Assembly (NCBI RefSeq): GCF_000195295.1
Contig: NC_015388.1
Location: 1,240,001 to 1,304,000, forward strand
Source: Desulfobacca acetoxidans DSM 11109
GTDB lineage: Bacteria; Desulfobacterota; Desulfobaccia; Desulfobaccales; Desulfobaccaceae
Direction of reading: 5' to 3'
DNA length: 64,000 nucleotides
Of this stretch, positions 45,262 through 55,461 are shown piece by piece. The notes below the pieces were generated by a model. It made no database searches, had not been told where the DNA came from, and worked only from the letters and a program-made list of their open reading frames with translations. Position 1 is the stretch's first letter. Each line of letters opens with the position of its first letter. A program made the position numbers and the translations under genes.

Positions 45262-47172
45262 ATGGGTAAAGTTATCGGAATTGATTTAGGCACCACCAAT
45301 TCCGTGGTTGCGGTTATGGAGGGTGGTGACCCCAAAGTCATCGCCAATGTCGAAGGCGGCAGGACGACCCCCTCAGTGGTAGCTTTCACCGACAGCGGTG
45401 AACGATTGGTCGGCCAGATTGCGAAACGCCAGGCCGTGACCAACCCGCAGAACACGATCTTTTCGGTAAAACGGCTGATCGGGCGGAAATACGCCGATCC
45501 GGCGGTGCAAAGAGACCTGACCATCCTGCCGTATAAAATCGTCCAGGCCGAAAATGGCGATGCCCACGTGGAGATTCGGGGAAGGGTATACAGCCCGGCG
45601 GAAATCTCCTCTATGATCCTGGCCAAAATGAAGCAGACGGCGGAGGAATATTTGGGTGAAAAAATCACCGACGCCGTCGTCACGGTTCCGGCATACTTTA
45701 ACGATTCCCAACGGCAGGCTACCAAGGACGCCGGTCGGATTGCAGGTTTGAACGTTTTGCGCATCATAAATGAGCCTACCGCGGCGTCGCTGGCCTACGG
45801 TCTGGACAAGAAAAAAGATGAAAAAATTGCGGTGTTTGACCTTGGCGGCGGCACCTTCGATATTTCCATCCTGGAGATCGGCGATGGTGTTTTTGAAGTT
45901 AAATCAACCAACGGCGACACCCACTTAGGGGGCGATGACTTCGATCAGAAGCTTATTGACTTTCTGGCCGATGAATTTAAGAGGGATCAGGGCATCGACC
46001 TGCGCGGCGACCGCATGGCCTTGCAGCGTTTAAAAGAAGCGGCGGAAAAGGCAAAAATGGAATTATCCTCGTCGCTGGAGACCGAAGTCAACCTGCCGTT
46101 TATTACCGCCGACGCCTCCGGTCCGAAACACCTGTTGATCAAACTTACCCGGGCCAAACTGGAGGCCCTGGTGGAGGATCTCATCCAGAAGTTGGAAGGC
46201 CCCTGCCGCATTGCCTTGAAGGATGCCAACGCCTCTCCGAAAGATATTGATGAAGTCATCCTGGTGGGCGGTATGACCCGGATGCCCAAGGTGCAGGAAA
46301 AAGTCAAGCAGATTTTCGGCAAGGAGCCGCACAAGGGAGTTAACCCGGATGAAGTGGTAGCCGTGGGCGCTGCTATCCAGGCCGGGGTATTGAAGGGCGA
46401 AGTCAAGGATGTGCTGCTTCTGGATGTTACGCCACTCTCCCTAGGTATCGAAACGTTGGGTGGGGTCTTTACGAAACTGATCGAAAAGAATACTACCATC
46501 CCAACCCGCCGCAGCCAGGTCTTTTCCACTGCGGCAGACAATCAACCGGCAGTGAGCATTCACGTGCTTCAAGGTGAACGGGAAATGGCCGCCAATAATA
46601 AGACGTTGGGTCGTTTCGAGCTTGTCGGCATTCCTCCCGCCCCGAGAGGCATCCCGCAGATTGAAGTAACGTTTGATATTGACGCTAATGGCATTGTTTC
46701 GGTCTCTGCCAAGGACTTGGGCACCGGTCGGGAACAATCCATAAAAATTACCGCCTCCAGCGGACTGTCGGAAGAAGAGATCAAACAGCTCATTAAAGAT
46801 GCTGAGCTTCATGCCGAAGAAGATAAGAAAAAGCGTCAGTTGGTGGAAGCCCGCAACCACGCCGACTCGCTTGTCTACCAGACGGAGAAGACCCTCACCG
46901 AACTGGGTGATAAAGTGGACGGCGCCACCAGGGCCACGATTACCGAAAAAGTGGAACAGTTGAAAAAGGCCATGGAAGGTGAAGATGAAGGGGCAATCAA
47001 GCAGGCCAGCGAGGAGCTCATGAAGGCCTCTCATAAGCTGGCTGAGACTGTCTATGCCCATACCGCTGGCGCCGAAGGTGCCGCCGGGGCCGGCGCCCAG
47101 GCGCAACAGAAGAAACCCGAAGACGACGTGGTGGAAGCGGAGTTTGAGGAAGTAAAGGAAGAATCAAAATAA
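45262..47172 (+). CDS. dnaK: Chaperone DnaK (Hsp70)
   Basis: 636 aa. ATPase domain begins [17 protein letters not shown], with [12 protein letters not shown] and [11 protein letters not shown]; the linker [19 protein letters not shown] leads into the substrate domain and a disordered acidic tail ending in [14 protein letters not shown] is upstream of the ATG. No dnaJ follows within the window. Confidence 0.98.
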   Translation: MGKVIGIDLGTTNSVVAVMEGGDPKVIANVEGGRTTPSVVAFTDSGERLVGQIAKRQAVTNPQNTIFSVKRLIGRKYADPAVQRDLTILPYKIVQAENGDAHVEIRGRVYSPAEISSMILAKMKQTAEEYLGEKITDAVVTVPAYFNDSQRQATKDAGRIAGLNVLRIINEPTAASLAYGLDKKKDEKIAVFDLGGGTFDISILEIGDGVFEVKSTNGDTHLGGDDFDQKLIDFLADEFKRDQGIDLRGDRMALQRLKEAAEKAKMELSSSLETEVNLPFITADASGPKHLLIKLTRAKLEALVEDLIQKLEGPCRIALKDANASPKDIDEVILVGGMTRMPKVQEKVKQIFGKEPHKGVNPDEVVAVGAAIQAGVLKGEVKDVLLLDVTPLSLGIETLGGVFTKLIEKNTTIPTRRSQVFSTAADNQPAVSIHVLQGEREMAANNKTLGRFELVGIPPAPRGIPQIEVTFDIDANGIVSVSAKDLGTGREQSIKITASSGLSEEEIKQLIKDAELHAEEDKKKRQLVEARNHADSLVYQTEKTLTELGDKVDGATRATITEKVEQLKKAMEGEDEGAIKQASEELMKASHKLAETVYAHTAGAEGAAGAGAQAQQKKPEDDVVEAEFEEVKEESK

Positions 47173-47186
47173 TATTAGACGGATAG

Positions 47187-47217
47187 ATAAGGTGGGGCTA
47201 GTCTGTCCCCACCTTAT
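47187..47217 (+). terminator. Hairpin after dnaK
   Basis: ATAAGGTGGGG pairs with CCCCACCTTAT over 11 bp, 15 bases after dnaK. It lacks a T-run, so it may be a weak terminator or a 3' stability hairpin. Confidence 0.5.
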
Positions 47218-47220
47218 AGG

Positions 47221-47684
47221 AAAACAGTGCTCTTAAAGACGGCGGGCGCGGCCCGCCCTATGGTAAGTTGCCGATAAGATATCGATAATGGGATAGGGCG
47301 GCCCATGGCCGCCGCTTCTGTTTAACATGGTCGATGCGAAGAAATTTGAATGAAAACAGTAAGCGGTGAGCAGAAAAGGCATTATTGTGAGCAGCCGCGG
47401 CAATTCTGTTTGCATGCTTTGTTGTGATCACCGGAACATGATGATTTATCTGAAAACAGTGCTCTTAAAGACGGCGGGCGCGGCCCGCCCTATGGTAAGT
47501 TGCCGATAAGATATCGATAATGGGATAGGGCGGCCCATGGCCGCCGCTTCTGTTTAACATGGTCGATGCGAAGAAATTTGAATGAAAACAGTAAGCGGTG
47601 AGCAGAAAAGGCATTATTGTGAGCAGCCGCCGCAGTTCTGTTTGCATGCTTTGTTGTGATCACCGGAACATGTCAATTTGTATG
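47221..47684. repeat. Two tandem 232-bp repeats related to the 114-bp family
   Basis: Units 47221-47452 and 47453-47684 differ at only a few positions. The first half of each carries a long inverted repeat (CCGCCCTAT/ATAGGGCGG) around a GATATCGATAA core. The second half (from AACAGTAAGCGGTGAGCAG to CCGGAACATG) is homologous to the 114-bp units at 20351-20806. Unit 2 ends within the start codon region of the next gene. Confidence 0.92.
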
Positions 47685-49526
47685 AAAAACCTCATTTCTC
47701 TTAAGCTGTTTGTCCTATTGCCGTTGATTTTCTTGGCTTTTGGCTGTGCTGCCATGCTGCCTCCATCCACCGGAGATCTGATCCGGAACGATGCCGCCCT
47801 CCTGCAACAGGCGGATAATTTCTACCGGGCACATCGGTATAACGAAGCCCTGGCTACGTATGAACAGTATCTTCAAACTTCTCCTCAGGGCGTGCAGTGG
47901 CAGCACGCCTGGCTGCGCACGGCCGAATTGTACGGTATTAAAGGCGATTGGCTCCAAGCCCGGGCGCGTTACGAGAGGATCCTGGCAGTTCCGGTAGACA
48001 GTGGTTTGGCTCTCAAAGCTCGCTACGGGGTTGGGCAGGCCCAATATAAGTTGGGCAATTTTTTAGAAGCCGAGCGAATTCTAGAAAACCTGACCGCCTC
48101 CAACCTCTCCGGTGATTTGCGTTTTAAAACCAATGCCCTCCTGACGGAGTTGTCCCTGCAGTCTAGAAACTTCCCCCAGGCCTGCAGCCGCCTGCTGTTG
48201 GTAGAAAAGGATCTGCCTTATGGGGAGGAAGAGTGGTATCAGGATCTGAAAAGTCGTCTGCTGGAACGGGCCGCGGCACCTGAGTTGGAGAAACTGGCCG
48301 ATCTCTATCGCGACACCCCTCTTACCCCGGCGTTGCTGCTCCAGTTGATCAGGCTGGAGACCCAGGCCGGGCGTCCGGAGAAGGCGGAGGAATGGCTGGC
48401 CACCCTGCAGCGGCGTTTTCCTCAGAGTCCTGAGGCCGTTTTAGCAGCGAAGTTGAGCGCCCCTCCGGCTCGAACTGAGGCAGTCGGATCTACCGCCGCT
48501 ATCGGTTGTCTATTGCCGCTGTCCGGGGAATATGCCGAGGTCGGCCATCAGGTAAAAAATGGCCTGGAGCTGGCCGCCTTACAGGCTCATATGAGCCTCG
48601 CGGTAGAGGATTGCGGCGGTGGGGCGGACACAACGGTTGCCGCTTTGGAGAAACTTGCCAATGACCCCAAGATCGTGGCGTTGATCGGCTTTTTCCCTTC
48701 AGCCGTTGCAGAAGCTGCGGCCGCGGCCGCTCAACGGTTGGGCGTTCCCCTGCTGGCCCTGACTCAGAAGAAAGATATTACCCAAACGGGGTCGTTTATT
48801 TTTCAAGATTTTCTCAGACCTCCGCTGATGCTGCAGGCCCTCGTCAGTTATACCGGCAGTCGTATGGGCTGGCAGCGTTATGCCATCATCTGTCCTGATT
48901 CAAAGTATGGGCGGACCATGGCCCGCCAATTTGCCGAAGAACTCAACAAACATGGGATGCTGTTGGTCTCTCAGGTCTCTTATGCCGAGGACGGGCATAA
49001 CCTGGCCCTGGCGGTGCAGACCCTACTAACCACGGTCAATCCTGGTCCCGACGGGAGACCTTCTCTTGATGCCGTCTTTATTCCTGACGAAGATCGAGCA
49101 GTGGCCGCCGCTGCCTCTGTCCTGGCCTCTACTTCCCAGTTCCGTATGCCGCTCTTGGGGACCAATATCTTGCATACACCGTCAGCCTTGCAACATGATG
49201 CCAGGCTCGATGGCATTTTTTTCCCGGACGGCTTTTTCGCGGGTGACCCGGATCCGGCAGTGAGGGCCTTTGTTTCGGATTATCAGCAACAGTTTCAGCA
49301 GACCCCCAGCTACCTTGCGGCTCAGGGCTACAGCAGCCTGCGGTTGGCGGCAGAGGCATTGCAGGGTTCTCCTGGAATCGGACGGGGAGAGTTTGCCCAA
49401 AAGTTGTCACAGCAATTGCCACCGCCGGGATTTACCCTGTTTAAAAGTTTCAACACGGTCCGAGAGGCCCAGTTGGCGATAAAAATATTAACCATCCGGG
49501 GGCAGGAATTTCAGTTGGCCCCATAA
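47682..49526 (+). CDS. LpoA/LivJ-like lipoprotein with TPR and periplasmic-binding domains
   Basis: 614 aa. Lipoprotein signal with lipobox FGC (LAFGCAAM). TPR-like helices (about 30-250, QADNFYRAHRYNEALATYEQYL), then a type I periplasmic-binding fold (about 275-605, GCLLPLSGEYAEVGHQVKNGLELA). This plan matches LpoA, activator of penicillin-binding proteins, and related proteins. The ATG at 47682 is chosen because it gives the lipoprotein signal; the frame runs back into the repeat. The ribosome site is weak, unlike other genes here. Confidence 0.85.
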   Translation: MKNLISLKLFVLLPLIFLAFGCAAMLPPSTGDLIRNDAALLQQADNFYRAHRYNEALATYEQYLQTSPQGVQWQHAWLRTAELYGIKGDWLQARARYERILAVPVDSGLALKARYGVGQAQYKLGNFLEAERILENLTASNLSGDLRFKTNALLTELSLQSRNFPQACSRLLLVEKDLPYGEEEWYQDLKSRLLERAAAPELEKLADLYRDTPLTPALLLQLIRLETQAGRPEKAEEWLATLQRRFPQSPEAVLAAKLSAPPARTEAVGSTAAIGCLLPLSGEYAEVGHQVKNGLELAALQAHMSLAVEDCGGGADTTVAALEKLANDPKIVALIGFFPSAVAEAAAAAAQRLGVPLLALTQKKDITQTGSFIFQDFLRPPLMLQALVSYTGSRMGWQRYAIICPDSKYGRTMARQFAEELNKHGMLLVSQVSYAEDGHNLALAVQTLLTTVNPGPDGRPSLDAVFIPDEDRAVAAAASVLASTSQFRMPLLGTNILHTPSALQHDARLDGIFFPDGFFAGDPDPAVRAFVSDYQQQFQQTPSYLAAQGYSSLRLAAEALQGSPGIGRGEFAQKLSQQLPPPGFTLFKSFNTVREAQLAIKILTIRGQEFQLAP

Positions 49527-49543
49527 TCGCAAGGTTGATTACC

Positions 49544-50533
49544 ATGTCTCAAGAAATCCCCGGCGGTCTTACCCAGGTTACCGATTTTTTGGTTGGTCAT
49601 GCCAGTGATTTTAAGAATCTCACCGGCTGTACAGTCATCATCTGTCCACCCGGAACGATCGGCGGGGTCGACATTCGTGGTTCTGCTTCGGGCACCCGCC
49701 AACTGGATGCCCTTTTGGGTTACCATATTGTCAATGAAACTCAGGCGGTGCTGCTTTCCGGCGGTAGCGCCTTCGGATTGGATGCCGGTGGCGGCGTCAT
49801 GGAGTTTCTGGAGGAACGGGGACTTGGCTTTGACGTCGCCATCACCCGCGTCCCGACGGTTGCCACCGCAGTCATCTTTGACCTAGGTTTGGGCAACTGC
49901 CGGGCCCGGCCGGATAAGGCCATGGGTTATACTGCCTGTACCCAGGCTCATGCCGGGCCAGTGGCGGAGGGCAGTATCGGGGTCGGGACCGGGGCCTCGG
50001 TAGGCAAGTTGTTCGGTATCTCCCAAGGCATGAAAAGCGGTTTGGGCAGCGTCTGTCTGGCCGGGCCCAATGGTCTGTTGGTGGGGGCCCTTGTGGTGGT
50101 CAACGCCTTTGGAGATGTGCGCGACTATGCTACCGGAAAGATTATCGCTGGTGCGCGACTGTCGCCGGATAGCCCTGAATTTGCGGACAGCGCCGCCTAC
50201 ATCCGCCGGGGGTATGTCCGGCAACAGTTTGCGGATCCCAACACTACCTTGGGAGTTATTGCTACCAACGCCCGATTGACGCGGGAACAGGCCCAGAAAG
50301 TGGCCCAGATGGGTCACAATGGCCTGGCTCGAACCATCACCCCTATCCACACCCTCTTTGACGGTGATATTGTCTTTGTCCTTTCCCATCCCAAAGTTGA
50401 TGCTGACCTACACATCATCGGTCTCCTGGGCGAAGAAGCCCTGCGCCTGGCCATCGACCGGGCCGTAAAAACGGCGCACGGCTTGGGAGTTCTGCCGGCC
50501 TATGAGGATGAGCTGAGCCTGAACAAACAATAA
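49544..50533 (+). CDS. P1-family (S58) aminopeptidase
   Basis: 329 aa, DmpA/L-aminopeptidase-D-esterase family, self-processing Ntn-hydrolase-like. Conserved GCTVIICPPGTIGGVDIRG, LSGGSAFGLDAGGGVM, GSIGVGTGASVGK, GVIATNARLTREQ and GLARTITPIHTLFDGD are all present. It cleaves N-terminal residues from peptides or amides. The ATG at 49544 (AAGG 9 bases before) is preferred over the TTG at 49535. Confidence 0.92.
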   Translation: MSQEIPGGLTQVTDFLVGHASDFKNLTGCTVIICPPGTIGGVDIRGSASGTRQLDALLGYHIVNETQAVLLSGGSAFGLDAGGGVMEFLEERGLGFDVAITRVPTVATAVIFDLGLGNCRARPDKAMGYTACTQAHAGPVAEGSIGVGTGASVGKLFGISQGMKSGLGSVCLAGPNGLLVGALVVVNAFGDVRDYATGKIIAGARLSPDSPEFADSAAYIRRGYVRQQFADPNTTLGVIATNARLTREQAQKVAQMGHNGLARTITPIHTLFDGDIVFVLSHPKVDADLHIIGLLGEEALRLAIDRAVKTAHGLGVLPAYEDELSLNKQ

Positions 50534-50796
50534 TGATTTTTCAGAATCGGTTCTGGCTCTCCTCGGTCCCCCGCTTATCAGATTGAGACAGATATCCTGC
50601 CCTTCCGGGGTCCTTTTATCAAAATCCAGTCTCTGTAGGCCCGGAGGAATCACCGGGCGCCTTCCTTCGGTATCCAGGTAATTCATTGAATATCCTTAAT
50701 AATCTGATGAGATGGATATCTTTGGCAAGGTCCTTGCACTAAGTCGAATCCAGCGTGACCCCCCATTTTTTAAATCTGAGACAGGAGGATACAATA

Positions 50797-51315
50797 ATGC
50801 AAGTATGGCAAGTAATCAGGATAGCAGGATTTCTGGTAATCGGGATCTACGCCTGGAGTGGTTCCGCTCAGGCTCAGTATTATGGCGGACACATCGATCA
50901 ACGGCAGGAAAATCAGCAGTGCCGCATCCAAAATGGGATCGCGTCTGGGACCTTAACACCCCAAGAAGTTAGGAAATTGGAGCACGAACAGCAGCGCATT
51001 CAAACTGCCGAGAACCGGATGCGGTCTCGCAGTGGATTGGACCCCAAAGAGCGAGTCCGTTTGGACCGGATGCTGGATAAAGCCGATCGGAATATCTATC
51101 GGGAAAAGAATGATCGCCAGGCAGCCTATCCTGGATACAGGAACCATCACCAACCGCATCACCGGCAATGGCAGGACAATCACCGGCGAGACCAGCGATA
51201 TTGGAATAAAGAACCACAACGTATGCAAAGAGTTGCCCATCGACCGAACCATAGGGAGCACGGCAGGTTTTTTAGGGTGTCCAATCGGGACCGGAGACAG
51301 GCCTGGAATCACTAA
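50797..51315 (+). CDS. Secreted His/Arg-rich protein
   Basis: 172 aa. Signal peptide (cleavage near AQAQ), then a helical region with two similar segments (QNGIASGTLTPQEVRKLEHEQ and RSGLDPKERVRLDRML) spaced like an EF-hand-type or helical-hairpin repeat. The C-terminal 60 residues are rich in His, Arg, Asn and Gln. AGGAGG lies 8 bases before the ATG. Probably periplasmic and possibly metal-binding; function unknown. Confidence 0.75.
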   Translation: MQVWQVIRIAGFLVIGIYAWSGSAQAQYYGGHIDQRQENQQCRIQNGIASGTLTPQEVRKLEHEQQRIQTAENRMRSRSGLDPKERVRLDRMLDKADRNIYREKNDRQAAYPGYRNHHQPHHRQWQDNHRRDQRYWNKEPQRMQRVAHRPNHREHGRFFRVSNRDRRQAWNH

Positions 51316-51329
51316 TTCCCTGTATCTCC

Positions 51330-51361
51330 TTAGCCTCTCCCCGAAAGCGGGGAGAGGCTAA
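51330..51361. terminator. Strong hairpin between convergent genes
   Basis: 14-bp perfect stem (TTAGCCTCTCCCCG and its complement) closing an AAAG loop. It lies between the secreted protein gene and the convergent feoB end, so it may serve both strands; no clear T-run on either side. Confidence 0.55.
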
Positions 51362-51470
51362 GAAACATCTAAAGAACGACCCCGCCGGTCGGGCCTCCAG
51401 GTCTGCAAAGATATTATCTCGCCAGAACTGGAGGTCTGGCGCTACTGGTGAGTTATTCGGGTTAACTTCT

Positions 51471-53666
51471 TCACCCCAGTCCGAGGACCCGCCCCAGACG
51501 TACCACCGCCCAGGCCGCCGTCCAGGCCAGGAGTAGTTGGTAGCCGAGGCTGAACCACATCCACCCGAGCGAGCCGCTTTCACGCCAGAGGGTGACTACC
51601 GTGGCCAGGCAGGGGGTGTAGAGCAGCACGAAGACCATAAAGGCCAGGGCGGCGGCGGCGCTCACACCCGAGGCCTTGATGGCCTGTTGCAGGCTTTCCG
51701 AGGCCTCGTCGGCGGTTTCGCCGACCCCGTAGAGCACTCCCATGGTGCTGACGACAATCTCTTTGGCCACAAACCCGGTGACCAGGCTGACACTCATGCG
51801 CCAATCAAAGCCCAGAGGCTGCATGAGCGGTTCGAAAGCAGCTCCCAGGCGGCCGATAAAGGTCTGGCGCATTTCTTCAGCTTTCTGCCTTTGGGTGAGT
51901 TCGGTAAGGGCGGCCTCTTTTTCCTGGATCAGCTTGTCATTCAGGGTGGTGAAGTTCGGATTATCCCGCAAAGCTTTGGCTTGGGCCTCGAAGCGCGCCT
52001 CTACCTGGTTTTTTTCCTGTTCAAAGCTGGCAATTAGCTGCTGATTTTTGGGATAGGCCCCCAGGAACCAGATGACAATAGAGGCGATTAGGATGACGGT
52101 ACCCATGCGTTTGAGATAGACGGTAACCCTGTCCCACATATGCACTATTAAACCCCGCATAGCCGGCAGGCGATACGGGGGCAGCTCCATCACAAAGGGT
52201 TCTTCCTGTCCCTTGAGTAGAAATCGACTGAATAGCATACCCAGCAACACGCTCATGACAATACCCAGGAGGTAGAGCCCGAAGATAACCTGACCGGCGC
52301 GTTTGGGGAAGAACACCCCGGCAAAGAGCACATACACGGGCAACCGGGCGCTGCAGCTCATGAGCGGTACCAACAGCATGGTGAGGACCCGATCCCGATG
52401 GCTGCTCAGTCCGCGGGTAGCCATGATGGCCGGCACGTTGCAGCCAAAACCCATCAGCATGGGTATAAAAGACTTGCCGTGCAGTCCCAGGGCGTGCATG
52501 ATGCGGTCCATGATAAAGGCCACCCGGGCCATGTAGCCGGTGTCATCCAAGAACGATATGCCCAAAAAGAGCAGCGTGATCTGGGGGAGAAAGACCAGTA
52601 CGCTTCCCACCCCGGCGATGATGCCGTCGGCGACGAGATTTCGGAGCCACACGTCTGCTATCTGGGCTTGGGCCACACCTTTCAGCCATCCCACCCCTGC
52701 TTGGATCCACTCCGTGGGCTGCTCACCGAGGGTAAAGGTCATCTGAAACAGCAGCCAGATGAAGAAGAGAAAGAAGGGGAAGCCGAAAAGCTGGTGGGTC
52801 AAGACCTTATCAACCTGCTCCGACAACACTACCCGTCGGGCCAGCTCCTGACGCTGGACCTCCCGGACCGTGCCACCCAAAAAACCATAGCGCCGTTCCG
52901 CTACCAGCACCGAGGCGTCTTCTCCCCAGGTCTTTTCCAGTTGCCGGCGGGATTCCTCCACCTGGGCTATAACCTGGGATCGTTGTGGACTCTGTTCCAG
53001 ACGGCGGATGACGTCCGGGTCGAGTTCCAGCAGCTTGGTGGCCAGCCAACGGGGGTAGTGCCCACCGGCCAGATTAGGATCGCGGGCTAATACGGCTTCA
53101 ATCTTTATCAGGGCGGCTTCCACATCCGATCCGTAATCAATATGAATATGCCGGGATACCGGGTCGCGTGCCTCCGCAGTGCGGATAACCGCCTCTATGA
53201 GTTCTTTGGTGCCCTGATTGCGATTGGCCACGGTAGGCGCCACCGGCACGCCCCACAATTCCGCCAGCCGCGCCTGATCGATCTGAATGCCTCGGGTGGC
53301 GGCGGTATCCACCATATTCAGGGCAAAAACCATCTTGGCCCCTAAATCAATGATCTGGGCAGAAAGAAAAAGATTGCGTTCGAGATTGGAGGCATCGATG
53401 ACATTGATTACCACATCAGGCTTTTCATCAACGATAAAATTGCGGGCAATGATTTCTTCTAAAGAAAACGGACTGAGGCTGTAGGTTCCGGGCAGGTCGA
53501 TGATGGTGATTTCGTAGTCGCCGAAATAGACCTTCCCCTCTTTCTTTTCGACCGTCACGCCGGGCCAGTTGGCGACGTGCTGCCGGGCGCCGGTAAGGTT
53601 GTTGAATAGTGCGGTTTTGCCTACATTGGGATTGCCCGCCAGGGCGACAGTCAAAGTTTTGGCCAT
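51471..53666 (-). CDS. feoB: Ferrous iron transport GTPase FeoB
   Basis: 731 aa. G-domain motifs: G1 GNPNVGKT at 11-18, G3 DLPGTYSL, G4 NMVD, then the helical GDI-like part. The membrane domain has two Gate-like motifs (GFGCNVPA, and CSARLPVY after LMS). A charged insertion of about 70 residues near 540-610 resembles the one found in many bacterial FeoBs. It imports Fe2+. Coupled to feoA by TAATG overlap. Confidence 0.96.
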   Translation of the reverse strand: MAKTLTVALAGNPNVGKTALFNNLTGARQHVANWPGVTVEKKEGKVYFGDYEITIIDLPGTYSLSPFSLEEIIARNFIVDEKPDVVINVIDASNLERNLFLSAQIIDLGAKMVFALNMVDTAATRGIQIDQARLAELWGVPVAPTVANRNQGTKELIEAVIRTAEARDPVSRHIHIDYGSDVEAALIKIEAVLARDPNLAGGHYPRWLATKLLELDPDVIRRLEQSPQRSQVIAQVEESRRQLEKTWGEDASVLVAERRYGFLGGTVREVQRQELARRVVLSEQVDKVLTHQLFGFPFFLFFIWLLFQMTFTLGEQPTEWIQAGVGWLKGVAQAQIADVWLRNLVADGIIAGVGSVLVFLPQITLLFLGISFLDDTGYMARVAFIMDRIMHALGLHGKSFIPMLMGFGCNVPAIMATRGLSSHRDRVLTMLLVPLMSCSARLPVYVLFAGVFFPKRAGQVIFGLYLLGIVMSVLLGMLFSRFLLKGQEEPFVMELPPYRLPAMRGLIVHMWDRVTVYLKRMGTVILIASIVIWFLGAYPKNQQLIASFEQEKNQVEARFEAQAKALRDNPNFTTLNDKLIQEKEAALTELTQRQKAEEMRQTFIGRLGAAFEPLMQPLGFDWRMSVSLVTGFVAKEIVVSTMGVLYGVGETADEASESLQQAIKASGVSAAAALAFMVFVLLYTPCLATVVTLWRESGSLGWMWFSLGYQLLLAWTAAWAVVRLGRVLGLG

Positions 53667-53914
53667 TAATCAGTTCCCTCAGAATCAATATTTAAGACAA
53701 TCATATCGGCCTCACTTCTCCGGAGACTGATGTGACACCCTTTGACCACATACTCCGTTGGGTCGCCTAATGGCGCCGTTTTTTCCATGTCCACGCGAAC
53801 CCCTCGGGTCAGACCCATTTCCAGCAGGCGCTGGCGGAAAGGCCCTACTCCGGTCACCCTCTCCACCACACCATGTTCCCCGGGGAGCAGCTCACTTAGT
53901 TTTTTTACAGGCAT
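53666..53914 (-). CDS. feoA: Ferrous iron transport protein FeoA
   Basis: 82 aa SH3-like barrel: KLSELLPGEHGVVERV, RQRLLEMGLTRGV and ISLRRSEADMIVL are typical FeoA segments. It assists FeoB. The stop codon overlaps the feoB ATG. Confidence 0.94.
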   Translation of the reverse strand: MPVKKLSELLPGEHGVVERVTGVGPFRQRLLEMGLTRGVRVDMEKTAPLGDPTEYVVKGCHISLRRSEADMIVLNIDSEGTD

Positions 53915-54115
53915 ACCGCATCCTTTGGCAATTGATATTCAGTGGCAGTAAAATATAGCTTCTCATTCAACCTGTCAAGGTAACAGAAACGGAAAAACCC
54001 TGCGATTCATAAGATAATCCCGCAAAGCTAATAGGTTATCAACCCAGCAGGAAGAATGGGCCGGACAGTGGTGGCCATTACTAAGAGAATACAGTGGCAG
54101 TGGCCAGTGGCTTAG

Positions 54116-54189
54116 GGTGGGAAAGCGCCGCGCCCATCCCGCCGCAGTTGGAGAACAATTTCTGCACGGGCTGGAAAGCCTGTGCCACC
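54116..54189 (+). repeat. Three-way-junction repeat, divergent copy
   Basis: Bounded by GGTGG and CCACC. The 3' hairpin GCACGGGC-TGGAAA-GCCTGTGC is clear, but the 5' arm is longer and less regular than in the copies at 13053 and 20816. Confidence 0.45.
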
Positions 54190-54244
54190 GGTAAATGATT
54201 TTCACGGTGCGCGGGTGATCTATCAATAATGGCAATTATGTTAT

Positions 54245-55306
54245 CTATGCGGATAAAGCTGCCAGGCGCTCTGCGTCGAGTGTTTCGATGATGGCCACGG
54301 TCAGTTCTACCATGGCGGCGAAATCCTGGCGGTGGATTATTCCTACCGGAGAGTGGGCATAACGCACCGGCGCGCCCAGAACGAGAGTGGGGACGCCGCC
54401 GTGGGCCAGGTGAATCGCTCGAGCATCCGTCGCGCCGCCGCGCCTGACGGCCAACTGATAAGGAATGTGACGTTGTTGGGCCAGTTCCACCGTCCAACGC
54501 CAGAGTTTTTGGGGGACAATGACGGTCGGATCAAAGAGGCGGATCTGCACCCCTTTGCCTAAAGCCCCTTGGGGCGGATCCTGGCTCAAGCCGGGCAGAT
54601 CGTCGGCTGGCGGCCCTTCCAGGACAATGGCTATGTCCGGTTTGGCCGCCTCCACTGCCGTGGTTGCCCCCCGGCAGCCCACTTCTTCCTGCACTGTGCC
54701 CACTGCCAAAACAGTATTAGGATGTGGCTGTTCCCGTAATCGCTGCAGGGCCAAGATCATGGCCGCTACTCCCACCCGGTCGTCCCAGGCTTTATTGACC
54801 AGGTAATCATTATTTAGGGTGGCAAAACCACTCCGGGGGACGGCTAGATCACCTAAGCAAACACCGAGAGCCTGAACTTCCGATATCGAAGCAGCCCCGA
54901 TGTCTACCAGGAGGTCTTCTATTTTGATGTCTTTCTTAGCTTCCGGGCGGAAATGAAACGGAACCGCGGCTACAATGCCTTCGAGGCTGCCGGTGGCGGT
55001 CTGGATCTGAAGGCGCCGCCCTGGCAACAGACTCGGTTCCCAACCCCCTAAAGCTTGGAGACGCAGGTATCCCTGGGCTGTCACCCCTTGCACCATGAAA
55101 CCGACCTCATCGAGATGTGCCGCTAACATCAGACGCGGCGATTGATCCTGGCCGGTCTTCTCTGCCACGAGCGATCCTAAGCCGTCGCGGTCCATCCGGC
55201 AAAAAGGCGACAGATATTCTTCCACTATCCGGGCTACCGGCGCTTCTCCGCCAGGAGGACCGAAACTGTCAGACAGTCGGCGCAGGAGATCCAAGGCGTT
55301 TGACAT
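54245..55306 (-). CDS. M42-family aminopeptidase
   Basis: 353 aa. Metal-site motifs of M42 (FrvX/glutamyl aminopeptidase): AAHLDEVGFMV, NKAWDDRVG, TVQEEVGCRGA, and a late His in AHSPVGIIHR. Two domains, as in the tetrahedral TET aminopeptidases. It trims small peptides in the cytoplasm. Confidence 0.94.
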   Translation of the reverse strand: MSNALDLLRRLSDSFGPPGGEAPVARIVEEYLSPFCRMDRDGLGSLVAEKTGQDQSPRLMLAAHLDEVGFMVQGVTAQGYLRLQALGGWEPSLLPGRRLQIQTATGSLEGIVAAVPFHFRPEAKKDIKIEDLLVDIGAASISEVQALGVCLGDLAVPRSGFATLNNDYLVNKAWDDRVGVAAMILALQRLREQPHPNTVLAVGTVQEEVGCRGATTAVEAAKPDIAIVLEGPPADDLPGLSQDPPQGALGKGVQIRLFDPTVIVPQKLWRWTVELAQQRHIPYQLAVRRGGATDARAIHLAHGGVPTLVLGAPVRYAHSPVGIIHRQDFAAMVELTVAIIETLDAERLAALSA

Positions 55307-55461
55307 CCATCCATTCCTTTCTCTGAAAATAATTATTGATTAAACAAAGGCTTTGGAAGATACTTTATATTCACCTAAAAAATCCGACCTGGCTCAAAGG
55401 TATACACTCAGGTATGCCCTTCCAGACCGCATTAATATCAGCAAACGAGGTTTTACCGGAA

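Noticed and set aside
50408-50686. A 92-aa reverse frame overlapping the end of the P1 peptidase gene.
   Set aside because: It mostly overlaps a well-supported gene on the other strand and has no ribosome site.
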